DNA from: Thermoleophilia bacterium
Lineage (GTDB): Bacteria; Actinomycetota; Thermoleophilia; Gaiellales; Gaiellaceae
Direction of reading: 5' to 3'
Length of the DNA stretch: 64,000 nucleotides
NCBI GenBank assembly: GCA_025936995.1
Contig: JAICSH010000002.1
Coordinates: 32,131-96,130 of the forward strand
Part shown: positions 8,597 through 16,636 of the stretch, piece after piece
Layout of the letters: every line of letters begins with the position of its first letter
How positions within the stretch are numbered: position 1 is the stretch's first letter
Program-made: the position numbers and the translations under genes
The notes under the pieces: generated by a model
Seen by the model: only the letters and a program-made list of their open reading frames with translations
Database searches by the model: none
What the model was told of the DNA's origin: nothing

Positions 8597-9895
8597 ATGT
8601 CCGTGACGACAGCGCCGGAAGTCCTCGTCATCGAGGGCGGCAACCCGCTCAACGGCCACATCCGCGCCTCCGGGAACAAGAACGGCGCGCTTCCGATCCT
8701 TGCGGCGTGCCTGCTCACGGACGAGCCGGTCACGCTCTCGAACGTCCCTCGCATCCGGGACGTCGAGACGATGATCGAGCTCGTCGCCGCCACGGGTGCG
8801 AGCGCCGAATGGACCGGCCCGAACGAGGTGCGCGTGGATGCCCAGGGGCTGTCGTCGTACGAGGTGGATGTCGTGCTCGCGGAGCGGATCCGCGCCTCCT
8901 TCCTCCTTGCGGGGCCGCTGCTCGCGCGGCTCGGCCGGGCGAGCGTCCCGCCGCCGGGAGGCGACGTGATCGGCCGGCGCAGGCTCGATCCGCATATCCA
9001 TGCCCTCGAACGCCTCGGCGCGCACATCGAGATCGACACGCGCTACGAGATGGAGACGGACGGCCTCCGCGGCGCCGCGATCTTCCTCGACGAGGCCAGC
9101 GTGATGGCGACCGAGAACGCGGTCATGGCCGCCGTCCTAGCTCCGGGCGAGACGACGATCGGCAACGCCGCCTGCGAGCCGCACGTGCAGGATCTCTGCC
9201 GCTTCCTCGTCTCCCTCGGCGCCGAGATCGAAGGGATCGAGTCCAACGTGCTTCGCATCCGCGGCGTGGAATCGCTCCGCGGCGGTGACTGGTCGATCGC
9301 TCCCGAGCACATCGAGGTCGGCAGCTTCATCGGCCTCGCTGCGGTCACGAACAGCGACCTCACGATCGAGGCGGTCGAGCCGCGCGACATGGTTTCCATC
9401 CTCACCGCGTTCAACCGGCTCGGAGTCGAGGTCGAGCTCGGCGCCGACTGGCTCCGCGTCCCGCCGCATCAGGAGCTCGTGATTCAGAACGACCTCGGCG
9501 ACCAGGTGCCGAAGATCGAGGACGGTCCCTGGCCCGCGTTCCCGGCAGACCTGACCTCGATCGCGGTCGCGGTCGCGACCCAGGCGTGGGGGACGCTCCT
9601 CGTCTTCGAGAAGATGTTCGAGAACCGCCTGTTCTTCGTGGACAAGCTCGTCTCGATGGGCGCGCGGATCATCGTCTGCGACCCGCACCGGGTCGTTGTC
9701 AGCGGCCCGTCGCGCCTCTACGGACAGCGACTGACGAGCCCGGACATTCGCGCCGGCATGGCAATTCTGATCGCCGCGCTCTGCGCGAACGGCAGGTCCG
9801 TGATCGGCAACGTCGCCGAGATCGACCGCGGCTACGAGCGGATCGACGACCGCCTCCGTGCCGTCGGCGCCCAGATCGAGCGCATCGAGGCGTAG
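8597..9895 (+). CDS. murA: UDP-N-acetylglucosamine 1-carboxyvinyltransferase
   Basis: VIEGGNPLNGHIRASGNKNGALPILAACLL...ASVPPPGGDVIGRRRLDPHIHAL...RAGMAILIAALCANG. Confidence 0.95.
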   Translation: MSVTTAPEVLVIEGGNPLNGHIRASGNKNGALPILAACLLTDEPVTLSNVPRIRDVETMIELVAATGASAEWTGPNEVRVDAQGLSSYEVDVVLAERIRASFLLAGPLLARLGRASVPPPGGDVIGRRRLDPHIHALERLGAHIEIDTRYEMETDGLRGAAIFLDEASVMATENAVMAAVLAPGETTIGNAACEPHVQDLCRFLVSLGAEIEGIESNVLRIRGVESLRGGDWSIAPEHIEVGSFIGLAAVTNSDLTIEAVEPRDMVSILTAFNRLGVEVELGADWLRVPPHQELVIQNDLGDQVPKIEDGPWPAFPADLTSIAVAVATQAWGTLLVFEKMFENRLFFVDKLVSMGARIIVCDPHRVVVSGPSRLYGQRLTSPDIRAGMAILIAALCANGRSVIGNVAEIDRGYERIDDRLRAVGAQIERIEA

Positions 9896-9923
9896 AGACA
9901 GGGTCGGAGCTAGGCTCCGCGGA

Positions 9924-10445
9924 GTGAGCGAGCAGACCGCAGCCGGCGTTCGCGTCAACGTCTACGGACACGGCGAGGCAACCGTCGAGACGGGGCTTCC
10001 CGTGCTCAACCGCCTCCTGGGCCGCCTGGCGGAGACCGCGCGATTCGACCTCGTCGTCGACATCGAGCCGGGCGACACGCAGGCCGAGGTCGAGGCCGCT
10101 GCGGCGGCGATCGGCGACGCCCTCGCCGGGCCGCTGCGGGCGAGCGGTGCGCGAGGCCACGGCGCCGGAGCGCTGACGTCCGCCGAGGCGCTCGCGTACG
10201 TCGTGCTCGAGACGAGCGACGAGCCGCTCTTCGTCACGAACGTCGACCTGACGCAGGCCCGCATCGGGGGACTCCCCACCGACGTCGCGCGCCGGTTCCT
10301 CGAGGTTCTGGCGGAGAGAGCCGGGCTCGTCCTCCATGTCCGGCTGCTGAACGGAACCGACAGCGGCCACGTGCTCGAGGCGATCTTCAAGGGACTCGGC
10401 GCCGCGCTGGCGGAGGCATGCGAGAGACTGGAGCCACACCGATGA
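9924..10445 (+). CDS. HisB (imidazoleglycerol-phosphate dehydratase)-like protein lacking most metal-binding histidines
   Basis: VETGLPVLNRLLGRLAETARFDLVVDIEPGD...AIGDALAGPL and LVLHVRLLNGTDSGHVLEAIFKGLGAALAEA align by eye to HisB; ATGA overlap with ridA. Confidence 0.72.
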   Translation: MSEQTAAGVRVNVYGHGEATVETGLPVLNRLLGRLAETARFDLVVDIEPGDTQAEVEAAAAAIGDALAGPLRASGARGHGAGALTSAEALAYVVLETSDEPLFVTNVDLTQARIGGLPTDVARRFLEVLAERAGLVLHVRLLNGTDSGHVLEAIFKGLGAALAEACERLEPHR

Positions 10446-10828
10446 GCGAGAAGAACGTCGTCCGCACCGAAGCCGCCCCGGCGCCGTTCCAGGGCGCGCC
10501 GTACTCCCAGGCCATCGCCGCCGGGGGGTTCGCCTTCGTCTCCGGCCAGCTCGGCCTCAAGGCGGGGGACAGCACGATCTCGGGAGGGATCGAGGAGCAG
10601 ACCGAGGAGGTCTTCGCGAACCTGAAGGCGATCCTCGAGGAGGCAGGCAGCGGGCTCGACCGCCTCGTGAAGACGACGGTCTTCCTCCGGCACCTCGAGG
10701 ACTTCCAGGCGATGAACGGCGTCTACGCGAAGCACGTCGGCGAGCAGCCCCCCGCGCGCGCGACCGTCGAGGTGGCGCAGCTTCCCTCCGGCGCGCTCGT
10801 CGAGATCGAAGCCATCGCTTTGCTCTAG
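10442..10828 (+). CDS. ridA: RidA family reactive intermediate/imine deaminase
   Basis: APAPFQGAPYSQAIAAGGFAFVSGQLGL...LDRLVKTTVFLRHLEDFQAMNGVYAKHV...PARATVEVAQLPSGALVEIEAIA. Confidence 0.93.
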   Translation: MSEKNVVRTEAAPAPFQGAPYSQAIAAGGFAFVSGQLGLKAGDSTISGGIEEQTEEVFANLKAILEEAGSGLDRLVKTTVFLRHLEDFQAMNGVYAKHVGEQPPARATVEVAQLPSGALVEIEAIALL

Positions 10829-11107
10829 CTCGCGAAGCTGGCGCTTCGCGAGCTGGTAAACGGAACTTCGCGGGCCCGTGATTGCGATCTCGGGCCCGCT
10901 TCGTGCCTTTTACTCTGGATCCGCGGGGCGACGGGTTGCTTTTGTGCGCTCGCGCGCGGCGGAGGCCGGCCCGAGCGCGGTTCGGCCTGCGGCTAAGTCA
11001 CCGCTTCGCGGATGTCTTAGCCTCCGGCCTTTGGTCTGTGCGAGGTTCGAGACGTTTCGAGCTCTCGTAGCCGCGACGGAAGAGCGGCCGGAGCCCTGCG
11101 CAGCCCC
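10826..11107 (+). repeat. Structured intergenic element, copy 1 (paralogous to 45096-45348)
   Basis: Multiple hairpins: 10827-10838/10843-10854 perfect 12 bp; 10870-10882/10887-10899; GGCTAAG 10991-10997/CTTAGCC 11016-11022; alignable along its length to copy 2. Confidence 0.85.
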
Positions 11108-11129
11108 AAGAAAGCTCTACTGCACGCAG

Positions 11130-11156
11130 CCAACGGGAGACCGCGTCTCCCGTTGG
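11130..11156. repeat. Perfect inverted repeat CCAACGGGAGAC-CGC-GTCTCCCGTTGG
   Basis: 12 bp arms, 3 nt loop, between structured element copy 1 and the cca-like gene. Confidence 0.9.
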
Positions 11157-11171
11157 CGGAGTTCCTTCACG

Positions 11172-11200
11172 ACCCGGGAAACGCGTAGCGTTTCCCGGGT
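11172..11200 (+). promoter_or_regulatory. Palindrome centred on a putative -10 element of the cca-like gene
   Basis: ACCCGGGAAACGC-GTA-GCGTTTCCCGGGT perfect 13 bp arms; TAGCGT (11186-11191) lies 7 nt before GTG 11199. Confidence 0.65.
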
Positions 11201-12617
11201 GCGTCAGATCGAGGATTACGTGCGCTCGCTGGGGCTCGACGCCTACCTCGTCGGGGGTGCTGTGCGCGACGAGTTGCTCGGGCTGAACTGGAAGGACGCG
11301 GACTTTCTCGTGCCCGGCGTCAACACCGGGGGGCTTCGTGCCCGGCTCGCGCCGTACGGGCGGGTGGACGATCTCGTGGTCGCGGATCGGCTCGTCGGCG
11401 TGCGATTCCACCCCCGAGACGCGCGGATCCGCAAGCTGACGCCGGCCGGAATCGAGTTCGCGCCGCCCCGCAAGGAAGTCTCCACCGGCCCGGGCCGGCA
11501 CGACTTCGAGATCGTCGCGGATCCGTCGCTGTCGGTCGAGGACGACATGCGCCGGCGCGACTTCACCGTCAACGCGATGGCCCGCCGGCTCGAGACGGGC
11601 GAGCTCGTCGACCCGCTCGGCGGCCGGGCGGACCTCGCTGCGCGCCGGCTGCGGACGGTCTCGCCGCAGAGCTTCCGCGAGGACCCGCTGCGGCTCGTAC
11701 GGGCGCTCCGCTTCGTGTCGCAGCTCAGCTTCGAGCCGGACGAGGAGCTGCTCGCCCAGATGCGCGAGGAAGCGCCGGCCGTGAAGCTCGTCTCGGGCGA
11801 GCGGATCGGGGGCGGGCTTGCGTCGGACGGGATGGGCGAGCTTTCCAAGCTCCTGCTCGGCTCGGAGCCGGCGCGGGCGCTGCGGCTGGCCCGCGAGACC
11901 GGCGTTCTCGTCGAGCTCCTGCCGGAGTTCGAGCGTGCCGTCGGCTTCGACCAGGAGAGCCGCTACCACGACCTCACCGTCGACGAGCACACCTTCGCCG
12001 TCGTGCAGGCTGCGGCCGACCGCGGCTTCTCGCTGGCGGTGCGGCTCGCCGCGCTCTTCCACGACCTCGGCAAGCCGCACGTCGCCTGGCGCGGCCGGGA
12101 CGAGCGCCTCCACTACTACGCGAAGCCGGGTTTTGCCGACCGAGGTCACGACCAGGTCGGCGCAGACCTCGCCGCGGACGCGCTGCTCCGCCTTCGCTAC
12201 CCGAACCTGCTGCGGCAACGGGTCGTGCGGATCGTTCGCCGCCACATGTTCCAGCCCGGGAAGGGGGACGCACTCCGCGCGCGGCGCTTCCTGCGCCGCA
12301 ACGGCGACGAGCTCGCCTTCGAGCTCATGGACCACAAGCAGGCCGACCTGCTCGGCAAGCGCGGAAGCGGAGGTGAGCCGCCGCCGGTCGCCGAGCTCGA
12401 CGCCCTCGCACGGTTCCGGAAGGTGGTGGAGCAAGAGCGCTCCAGCCCGCACCGGCTGCGCGACCTCGCCGTCGACGGAAACGACCTCATCCGCGTCGGC
12501 TTCCGGCCCGGGCCGCAGCTGGGGCGCATACTCCACGAGCTGCTCGACGCGGTCGTGGAAGATCCCGCGCTCAACACCCGCGACGGACTGCTCACGCGGG
12601 CGAAGGAGCGCCTGTGA
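11199..12617 (+). CDS. cca: CCA tRNA nucleotidyltransferase / polyA polymerase family
   Basis: YLVGGAVRDELLGLNWKDADFLVPG...RRRDFTVNAMARRL...DPLRLVRALRFVSQL...LAALFHDLGKP. Confidence 0.92.
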   Translation: MRQIEDYVRSLGLDAYLVGGAVRDELLGLNWKDADFLVPGVNTGGLRARLAPYGRVDDLVVADRLVGVRFHPRDARIRKLTPAGIEFAPPRKEVSTGPGRHDFEIVADPSLSVEDDMRRRDFTVNAMARRLETGELVDPLGGRADLAARRLRTVSPQSFREDPLRLVRALRFVSQLSFEPDEELLAQMREEAPAVKLVSGERIGGGLASDGMGELSKLLLGSEPARALRLARETGVLVELLPEFERAVGFDQESRYHDLTVDEHTFAVVQAAADRGFSLAVRLAALFHDLGKPHVAWRGRDERLHYYAKPGFADRGHDQVGADLAADALLRLRYPNLLRQRVVRIVRRHMFQPGKGDALRARRFLRRNGDELAFELMDHKQADLLGKRGSGGEPPPVAELDALARFRKVVEQERSSPHRLRDLAVDGNDLIRVGFRPGPQLGRILHELLDAVVEDPALNTRDGLLTRAKERL

Positions 12618-13315
12618 TCCGCTGGGAGGTCGACGGCTACGAGGTCGTGTTCACCACACGCGTAGGCGGCGTGAGCGAAGGGGCATACGCGTCGCTGAAC
12701 CTCGGCCGCAAGAGCGGTGACGACGTGGAGCGCGTCGACGAGAACCGCCGCATCGCATGCGAGTCGATCGCCGCGAACGTGGAGAAGCTCGCGCTCAACC
12801 ATCAGGTGCACTCCGATCGAGTCCTGCGGGCGGCTGCGGCGAGCCGAGGCGAGCGGGCGGACGGGCTGTGGACGGACGAGCCAGGGCTGCCGATCCTCGC
12901 GCTTTCGGCCGACTGCCTGCCGATCGCGCTCGCGCGGGCAGGAGGAGAGCAGCCGGCCGTCGCCGTCCTCCATGTCGGCTGGCGCGGCCTGCTCGCCGGC
13001 ATCGTCGCGGCCGGCGTGCGCGCCCTCGGAGCCGACGGCCTCGCCGCAGCGATCGGGCCCGGCATCGGTCCATGCTGCTACGAGGTGGGGGAGGAGGTGG
13101 CGGCGCCGTATCGCGAGCGCTTCGGTGACGGCGTCCTGACGGGGAACCGGCTCGACCTCTGGACGAGCGCCGAGCGCGCGCTCCGCGCGGCCGGCGTCGA
13201 GCACGTCCATCGCCTCGACCGCTGCACCGCCTGCGAGGGCGACGCGTTCTTCTCCCATCGCCGCGACGCGGGTCGCACGGGCCGGCAGGGGGTGATCGCC
13301 TACGTCGCCGGCTGA
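12614..13315 (+). CDS. pgeF: Polyphenol oxidase/peptidoglycan editing factor family (YfiH/PgeF)
   Basis: VFTTRVGGVSEGAYASLNLG...LNHQVHSDRV...SADCLPIALA...AVLHVGWRGLLAGIV...AIGPGIGPCCYEVG. Confidence 0.92.
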   Translation: MIRWEVDGYEVVFTTRVGGVSEGAYASLNLGRKSGDDVERVDENRRIACESIAANVEKLALNHQVHSDRVLRAAAASRGERADGLWTDEPGLPILALSADCLPIALARAGGEQPAVAVLHVGWRGLLAGIVAAGVRALGADGLAAAIGPGIGPCCYEVGEEVAAPYRERFGDGVLTGNRLDLWTSAERALRAAGVEHVHRLDRCTACEGDAFFSHRRDAGRTGRQGVIAYVAG

Positions 13316-13361
13316 GATCCGCGAGCGCTACGAGCGCATCCGCGAGGAGGTCGGCCCGTCG

Positions 13362-13895
13362 GTGACGGTCGTCGCCGCGACGAAGTACGTCTCGGTCCGG
13401 GACATGGCCGCGCTTGCCGAAGCCGGTGTCGAGGTCGTCGGCGAGAACCGTGCGCAGGATCTGCAGGCCAAGCACGACGTCTACGGGGACGCCTTCCGCT
13501 GGCACTTCATCGGGCACCTGCAGAGCCGCAAGGCGCCGCTCGTGAGCGAGCTGTCCGAGCTCTGCCATTCGCTCGCCTCGGAGTCCGCGGCGCGGAAGCT
13601 CACGATCCCGGCGCTCGTGGAGGTCAACCTCTCCGGCGAGCCCACGAAATCCGGGGTGACGCCGGAGGAGCTGCCGGCGCTGCTCGGGCTCTATCCCGAC
13701 GTCCGCGGCCTGATGACGATGCCGCCGGCGACGGGCGACCCCGAGGGATCGCGGCCCTACTTCCGACGTCTGCGCGAGCTCGCCGAGCACCACGGGCTGC
13801 GCGATCTCTCGATGGGGACGAGCCAGGATTACCCGGTCGCCGCCGAGGAGGGAGCGACCTACGTCCGGGTAGGCGCAGTCCTGTGGCCGCGCTAA
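13362..13895 (+). CDS. YggS family PLP-binding protein (true N-terminus likely upstream, start unclear)
   Basis: VTVVAATKYVSVRDMAALAEAGVEVVGENRAQDLQAKHDVYG...WHFIGHLQSRKAP...VNLSGEPTKSG. Confidence 0.88.
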   Translation: MTVVAATKYVSVRDMAALAEAGVEVVGENRAQDLQAKHDVYGDAFRWHFIGHLQSRKAPLVSELSELCHSLASESAARKLTIPALVEVNLSGEPTKSGVTPEELPALLGLYPDVRGLMTMPPATGDPEGSRPYFRRLRELAEHHGLRDLSMGTSQDYPVAAEEGATYVRVGAVLWPR

Positions 13896-13908
13896 CATCG
13901 GCGGCGCC

Positions 13909-14463
13909 ATGGGTCTCTCCGACGTCTGGGCCCGTACCCTCGTCTACTTCGGCATCGCCGAGGAAGAGGACTGGGACGAGGACGGCTATCTCACCGAGGA
14001 CGAGCTCGTCGACGAGTACGACCGTGCGAACGTGCGCCGCTTTCCGGCGCGCCGGTCGCGGGGCGGCTACGACGACGACTGGACGGATCCCGAGCCCGAG
14101 GACGCGCAGAGGACGAGCATCCTCCGGCCACGGGCCACCGAGACGCGGCGCGTCCGCAACCTCGAGCCCGTCCGCGGACCGGGCACCTCGCGGGTGCACC
14201 TCATCCTTCCGCGCAGCTTCAACGACGCGCAGCAGCTCGCAGACCGCTTCAAGAGCGGCGTCCCCGTGATCCTCAACCTCCAGTCGGCGGACGCCGAGCT
14301 GTCGAAGCGGCTGATCGACTTCGCCAGCGGCCTCACGTACGCGCTCGACGGCGGCATGCAGCGGATCGCGGACAAGGTCTTCCTCCTCACGCCGAGCGAC
14401 GTCGAGCTCTCCGCGGAGGACCGCGCACGGATGCTCGAGCGCGGCTTCTTCAACCAGGCGTAG
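13909..14463 (+). CDS. sepF: Cell division protein SepF
   Basis: RVHLILPRSFNDAQQLADRFKSGVPVILNLQSADAELSKRLIDFASGLTYALDGGMQRIADKVFLLTP. Confidence 0.93.
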   Translation: MGLSDVWARTLVYFGIAEEEDWDEDGYLTEDELVDEYDRANVRRFPARRSRGGYDDDWTDPEPEDAQRTSILRPRATETRRVRNLEPVRGPGTSRVHLILPRSFNDAQQLADRFKSGVPVILNLQSADAELSKRLIDFASGLTYALDGGMQRIADKVFLLTPSDVELSAEDRARMLERGFFNQA

Positions 14464-14502
14464 GGCACAGGAGAACGCCCCGGAAGGGCGAACCCGGCCC
14501 GC

Positions 14503-14814
14503 ATGGGCTGGTCAGCCAGGTTCGCGCTGCTCGCCGACGCGGTGTCGAGCGCGGAGACGTTCGTCAACGTCTTCATCTCCCTCTACGTCCTCGTGATCCT
14601 CGTGTACATCCTCACGAGCTGGCTGCGACTGCCATATTCGCCCACGCTCAACCGGATCCAGCGGTTCCTCTACGACGTCTGCGAGCCGTACCTGCGCCTC
14701 TTCCGGCGCCTGCTTCCGTCGGCCGGAGCCTTCGACTTCTCGCCGATGCTGGCCGTGTTCACGCTCGTCGCGGCCGACCTGTTCCTCATCTGGATCCTCG
14801 ACCACTTCCACTGA
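14503..14814 (+). CDS. YggT family membrane protein
   Basis: FISLYVLVILVYILTSWLRLPYSPTLNRIQRFLYDVCEPYLRLFRRLLPSAGAFDFSPMLAVFTL. Confidence 0.9.
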   Translation: MGWSARFALLADAVSSAETFVNVFISLYVLVILVYILTSWLRLPYSPTLNRIQRFLYDVCEPYLRLFRRLLPSAGAFDFSPMLAVFTLVAADLFLIWILDHFH

Positions 14815-14828
14815 GAGGGGAGACAGCC

Positions 14829-15368
14829 ATGGCACTCACACCCGTAGAGATCAGGCACATGACGCCGCCGCGCACGGCCCTCCGCGGCTACCGCGTTCCC
14901 GCGACCGACCACCTGCTCGAGGAGATCGCGTCGAGCTTCGAGGACGTCTGGCGCGAGCGCGCCGACCTCGCCGACAAGGTCGAGCAGCTCGAGGCGGACC
15001 TCGTCCGCTTCCGCGAGCTCGAGACCTTGCTGCGCACGACTCTCGTCTCCGCGGAGCAAGCATCGGCGCAGATGCGGGACCAGGCTCGCCGGGAGGCAGA
15101 GCTGATCCTCGGCGAGGCCCACGCGGAGGCCCGCGCGATCCAGCGTCAGGCCATCTCCGAGAACGAGCGGCTGTCGCACGCGTCCCGCCGGCTGCGCGCC
15201 CAGCTGACCGAGGCGCTGGCGGCGGTCGACGACGCCGAGCCGGCGGACGCGGCCGAGAGAGAGCCGGCGCCCGCGACGCCCGGGGACCAGGAGACGGACG
15301 CCGAGGCCGAGCGCAGCTGGTACGGCTTCCCGAGCGAGTCGGTCCTGCCGGACGCGGACGCGGCCTGA
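14829..15368 (+). CDS. DivIVA domain-containing protein
   Basis: LTPVEIRHMTPPRTALRGYRVPATDHLLEEIASSFEDVWRERADLADKVEQLEADL, followed by coiled coil. Confidence 0.88.
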   Translation: MALTPVEIRHMTPPRTALRGYRVPATDHLLEEIASSFEDVWRERADLADKVEQLEADLVRFRELETLLRTTLVSAEQASAQMRDQARREAELILGEAHAEARAIQRQAISENERLSHASRRLRAQLTEALAAVDDAEPADAAEREPAPATPGDQETDAEAERSWYGFPSESVLPDADAA

Positions 15369-15408
15369 CGCAATCGGCTGCGGGCGCGGCCGGACGTAAA
15401 CTGGGCGC

Positions 15409-15717
15409 ATGACCGCTGAGACGACGCGGCTGCGCGTGCGCGTCAGCCCCGGAGCCGGCCGGACGGCTCTGGTGGGGAGGCACGGAGACGCGTGGAAGGT
15501 GCGCGTGACCGAGGCCCCCGAACGGGGACGCGCCAACGAGGCCGTCCTCCGCCTCCTCGCCGAGACGCTCGCGCTGCCGCGCACGGCGCTGACGCTCGTT
15601 TCGGGTCACGGCGGCCGGGAGAAGATCGTGGAGCTGACAGGGGTTGGACCGGCGCTGATCGAGCGGCGTCTCACATCGGCCGCGAACGGCGACCGGGGGA
15701 GAAAGGAGAGGCGGTGA
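15409..15717 (+). CDS. DUF167/YggU family protein
   Basis: TRLRVRVSPGAGRTALVGRHGDAWKVRVTEAPERGRANEAVLRLLAETL...VSGHGGREKIVEL. Confidence 0.9.
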   Translation: MTAETTRLRVRVSPGAGRTALVGRHGDAWKVRVTEAPERGRANEAVLRLLAETLALPRTALTLVSGHGGREKIVELTGVGPALIERRLTSAANGDRGRKERR

Positions 15718-16085
15718 CGAGCATCGACACCGAGCACTTCCGCGACGCGCTGCTCGAGGAGCGCCGGAAGGTCGAGCACGCGCTCGCGACCCTCCGCGAG
15801 GAACATCCCGGCTCCCTCGACGACGAGGTCGAGGAGATCGGTGCCACGAGCGACAACCACCTCGCCGAGACGGCCACGGCAACCCTCGGACGGGAGATCG
15901 ACTACACGCTCGGCGACAACGCCGAGCAGGTCATCTCCGAGATCGACGCCGCCCTGAAGCGCATCGAGAACGGCACGTACGGCACCTGCACCAACTGCGG
16001 CTGCGAGATCCCGCAGGCACGGCTGGAGGCGAATCCGTGGGCTTCTCTCTGCATCGACTGCAAGCGAAGAGCCGAGGGCGGGTGA
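15714..16085 (+). CDS. TraR/DksA family zinc finger protein
   Basis: TLGREIDYTLGDNAEQVISEIDAALKRIENGTYGTCTNCGCEIPQARLEANPWASLCIDCKRR. Confidence 0.92.
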   Translation: MTSIDTEHFRDALLEERRKVEHALATLREEHPGSLDDEVEEIGATSDNHLAETATATLGREIDYTLGDNAEQVISEIDAALKRIENGTYGTCTNCGCEIPQARLEANPWASLCIDCKRRAEGG

Positions 16086-16636
16086 GCGAGCCTCTGCGGC
16101 AGCTGGAGGTGCGGGTCGGCTCTGCGACGGATGCGTTGACGCCTCTCTCTCGCGCGACCCGGTCGTTCGCGGCGACGCCCGTGCAGTGGCTGGCCCTCGG
16201 CGCGATCGCCGTCACAGCGGTCGTCGCGGACCAGGTGACGAAGCACGTCGTCGCGTCCAATCTCGACCTCGGCGATGCGCTCCACGTCGTCGGGCCGTTC
16301 GCGATCCGGCACGTCCGGAACTCCGGCATCGCCTTCGGTCTCTTCTCCAACGCAACGGCGGCAGTCATCGTCGTCACGGCGATCGCCGTCGGCTGGATGC
16401 TCGCGTACTTCGCGCGCTCGGGGGCGCGGCACCCGGTGCTGCCCGTCGCGCTCGGCCTCGTGATCGGCGGCAGCGTCTCGAACCTCGCCGACCGGGTCCG
16501 GCTCGGGTTCGTCACCGACTTCCTCGACTTCCGCTACTGGCCGGCGTTCAACCTCGCGGACAGCTTCATCGTGATCGGCGTCGGCATCCTGCTCACCGCG
16601 CTCGTCCTCGCCGAGCGAGAGCCCTCCAAGCACTGA
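16082..16636 (+). CDS. lspA: Lipoprotein signal peptidase (signal peptidase II)
   Basis: DQVTKHVVASNL...IRHVRNSGIAFGLF...GGSVSNLADRVRLGFVTDFLDFRYWPAFNLADSFIVIGV. Confidence 0.94.
   Translation: MSEPLRQLEVRVGSATDALTPLSRATRSFAATPVQWLALGAIAVTAVVADQVTKHVVASNLDLGDALHVVGPFAIRHVRNSGIAFGLFSNATAAVIVVTAIAVGWMLAYFARSGARHPVLPVALGLVIGGSVSNLADRVRLGFVTDFLDFRYWPAFNLADSFIVIGVGILLTALVLAEREPSKH

Noticed and set aside
10826-11107. tRNA, RNase P, tmRNA or 6S RNA
   Set aside because: No tRNA cloverleaf with CCA-type acceptor, no recognisable RNase P or tmRNA core, and two copies present.
10998-12536. 512 aa minus-strand ORF over the cca gene
   Set aside because: Mirror of cca coding; no recognisable family.
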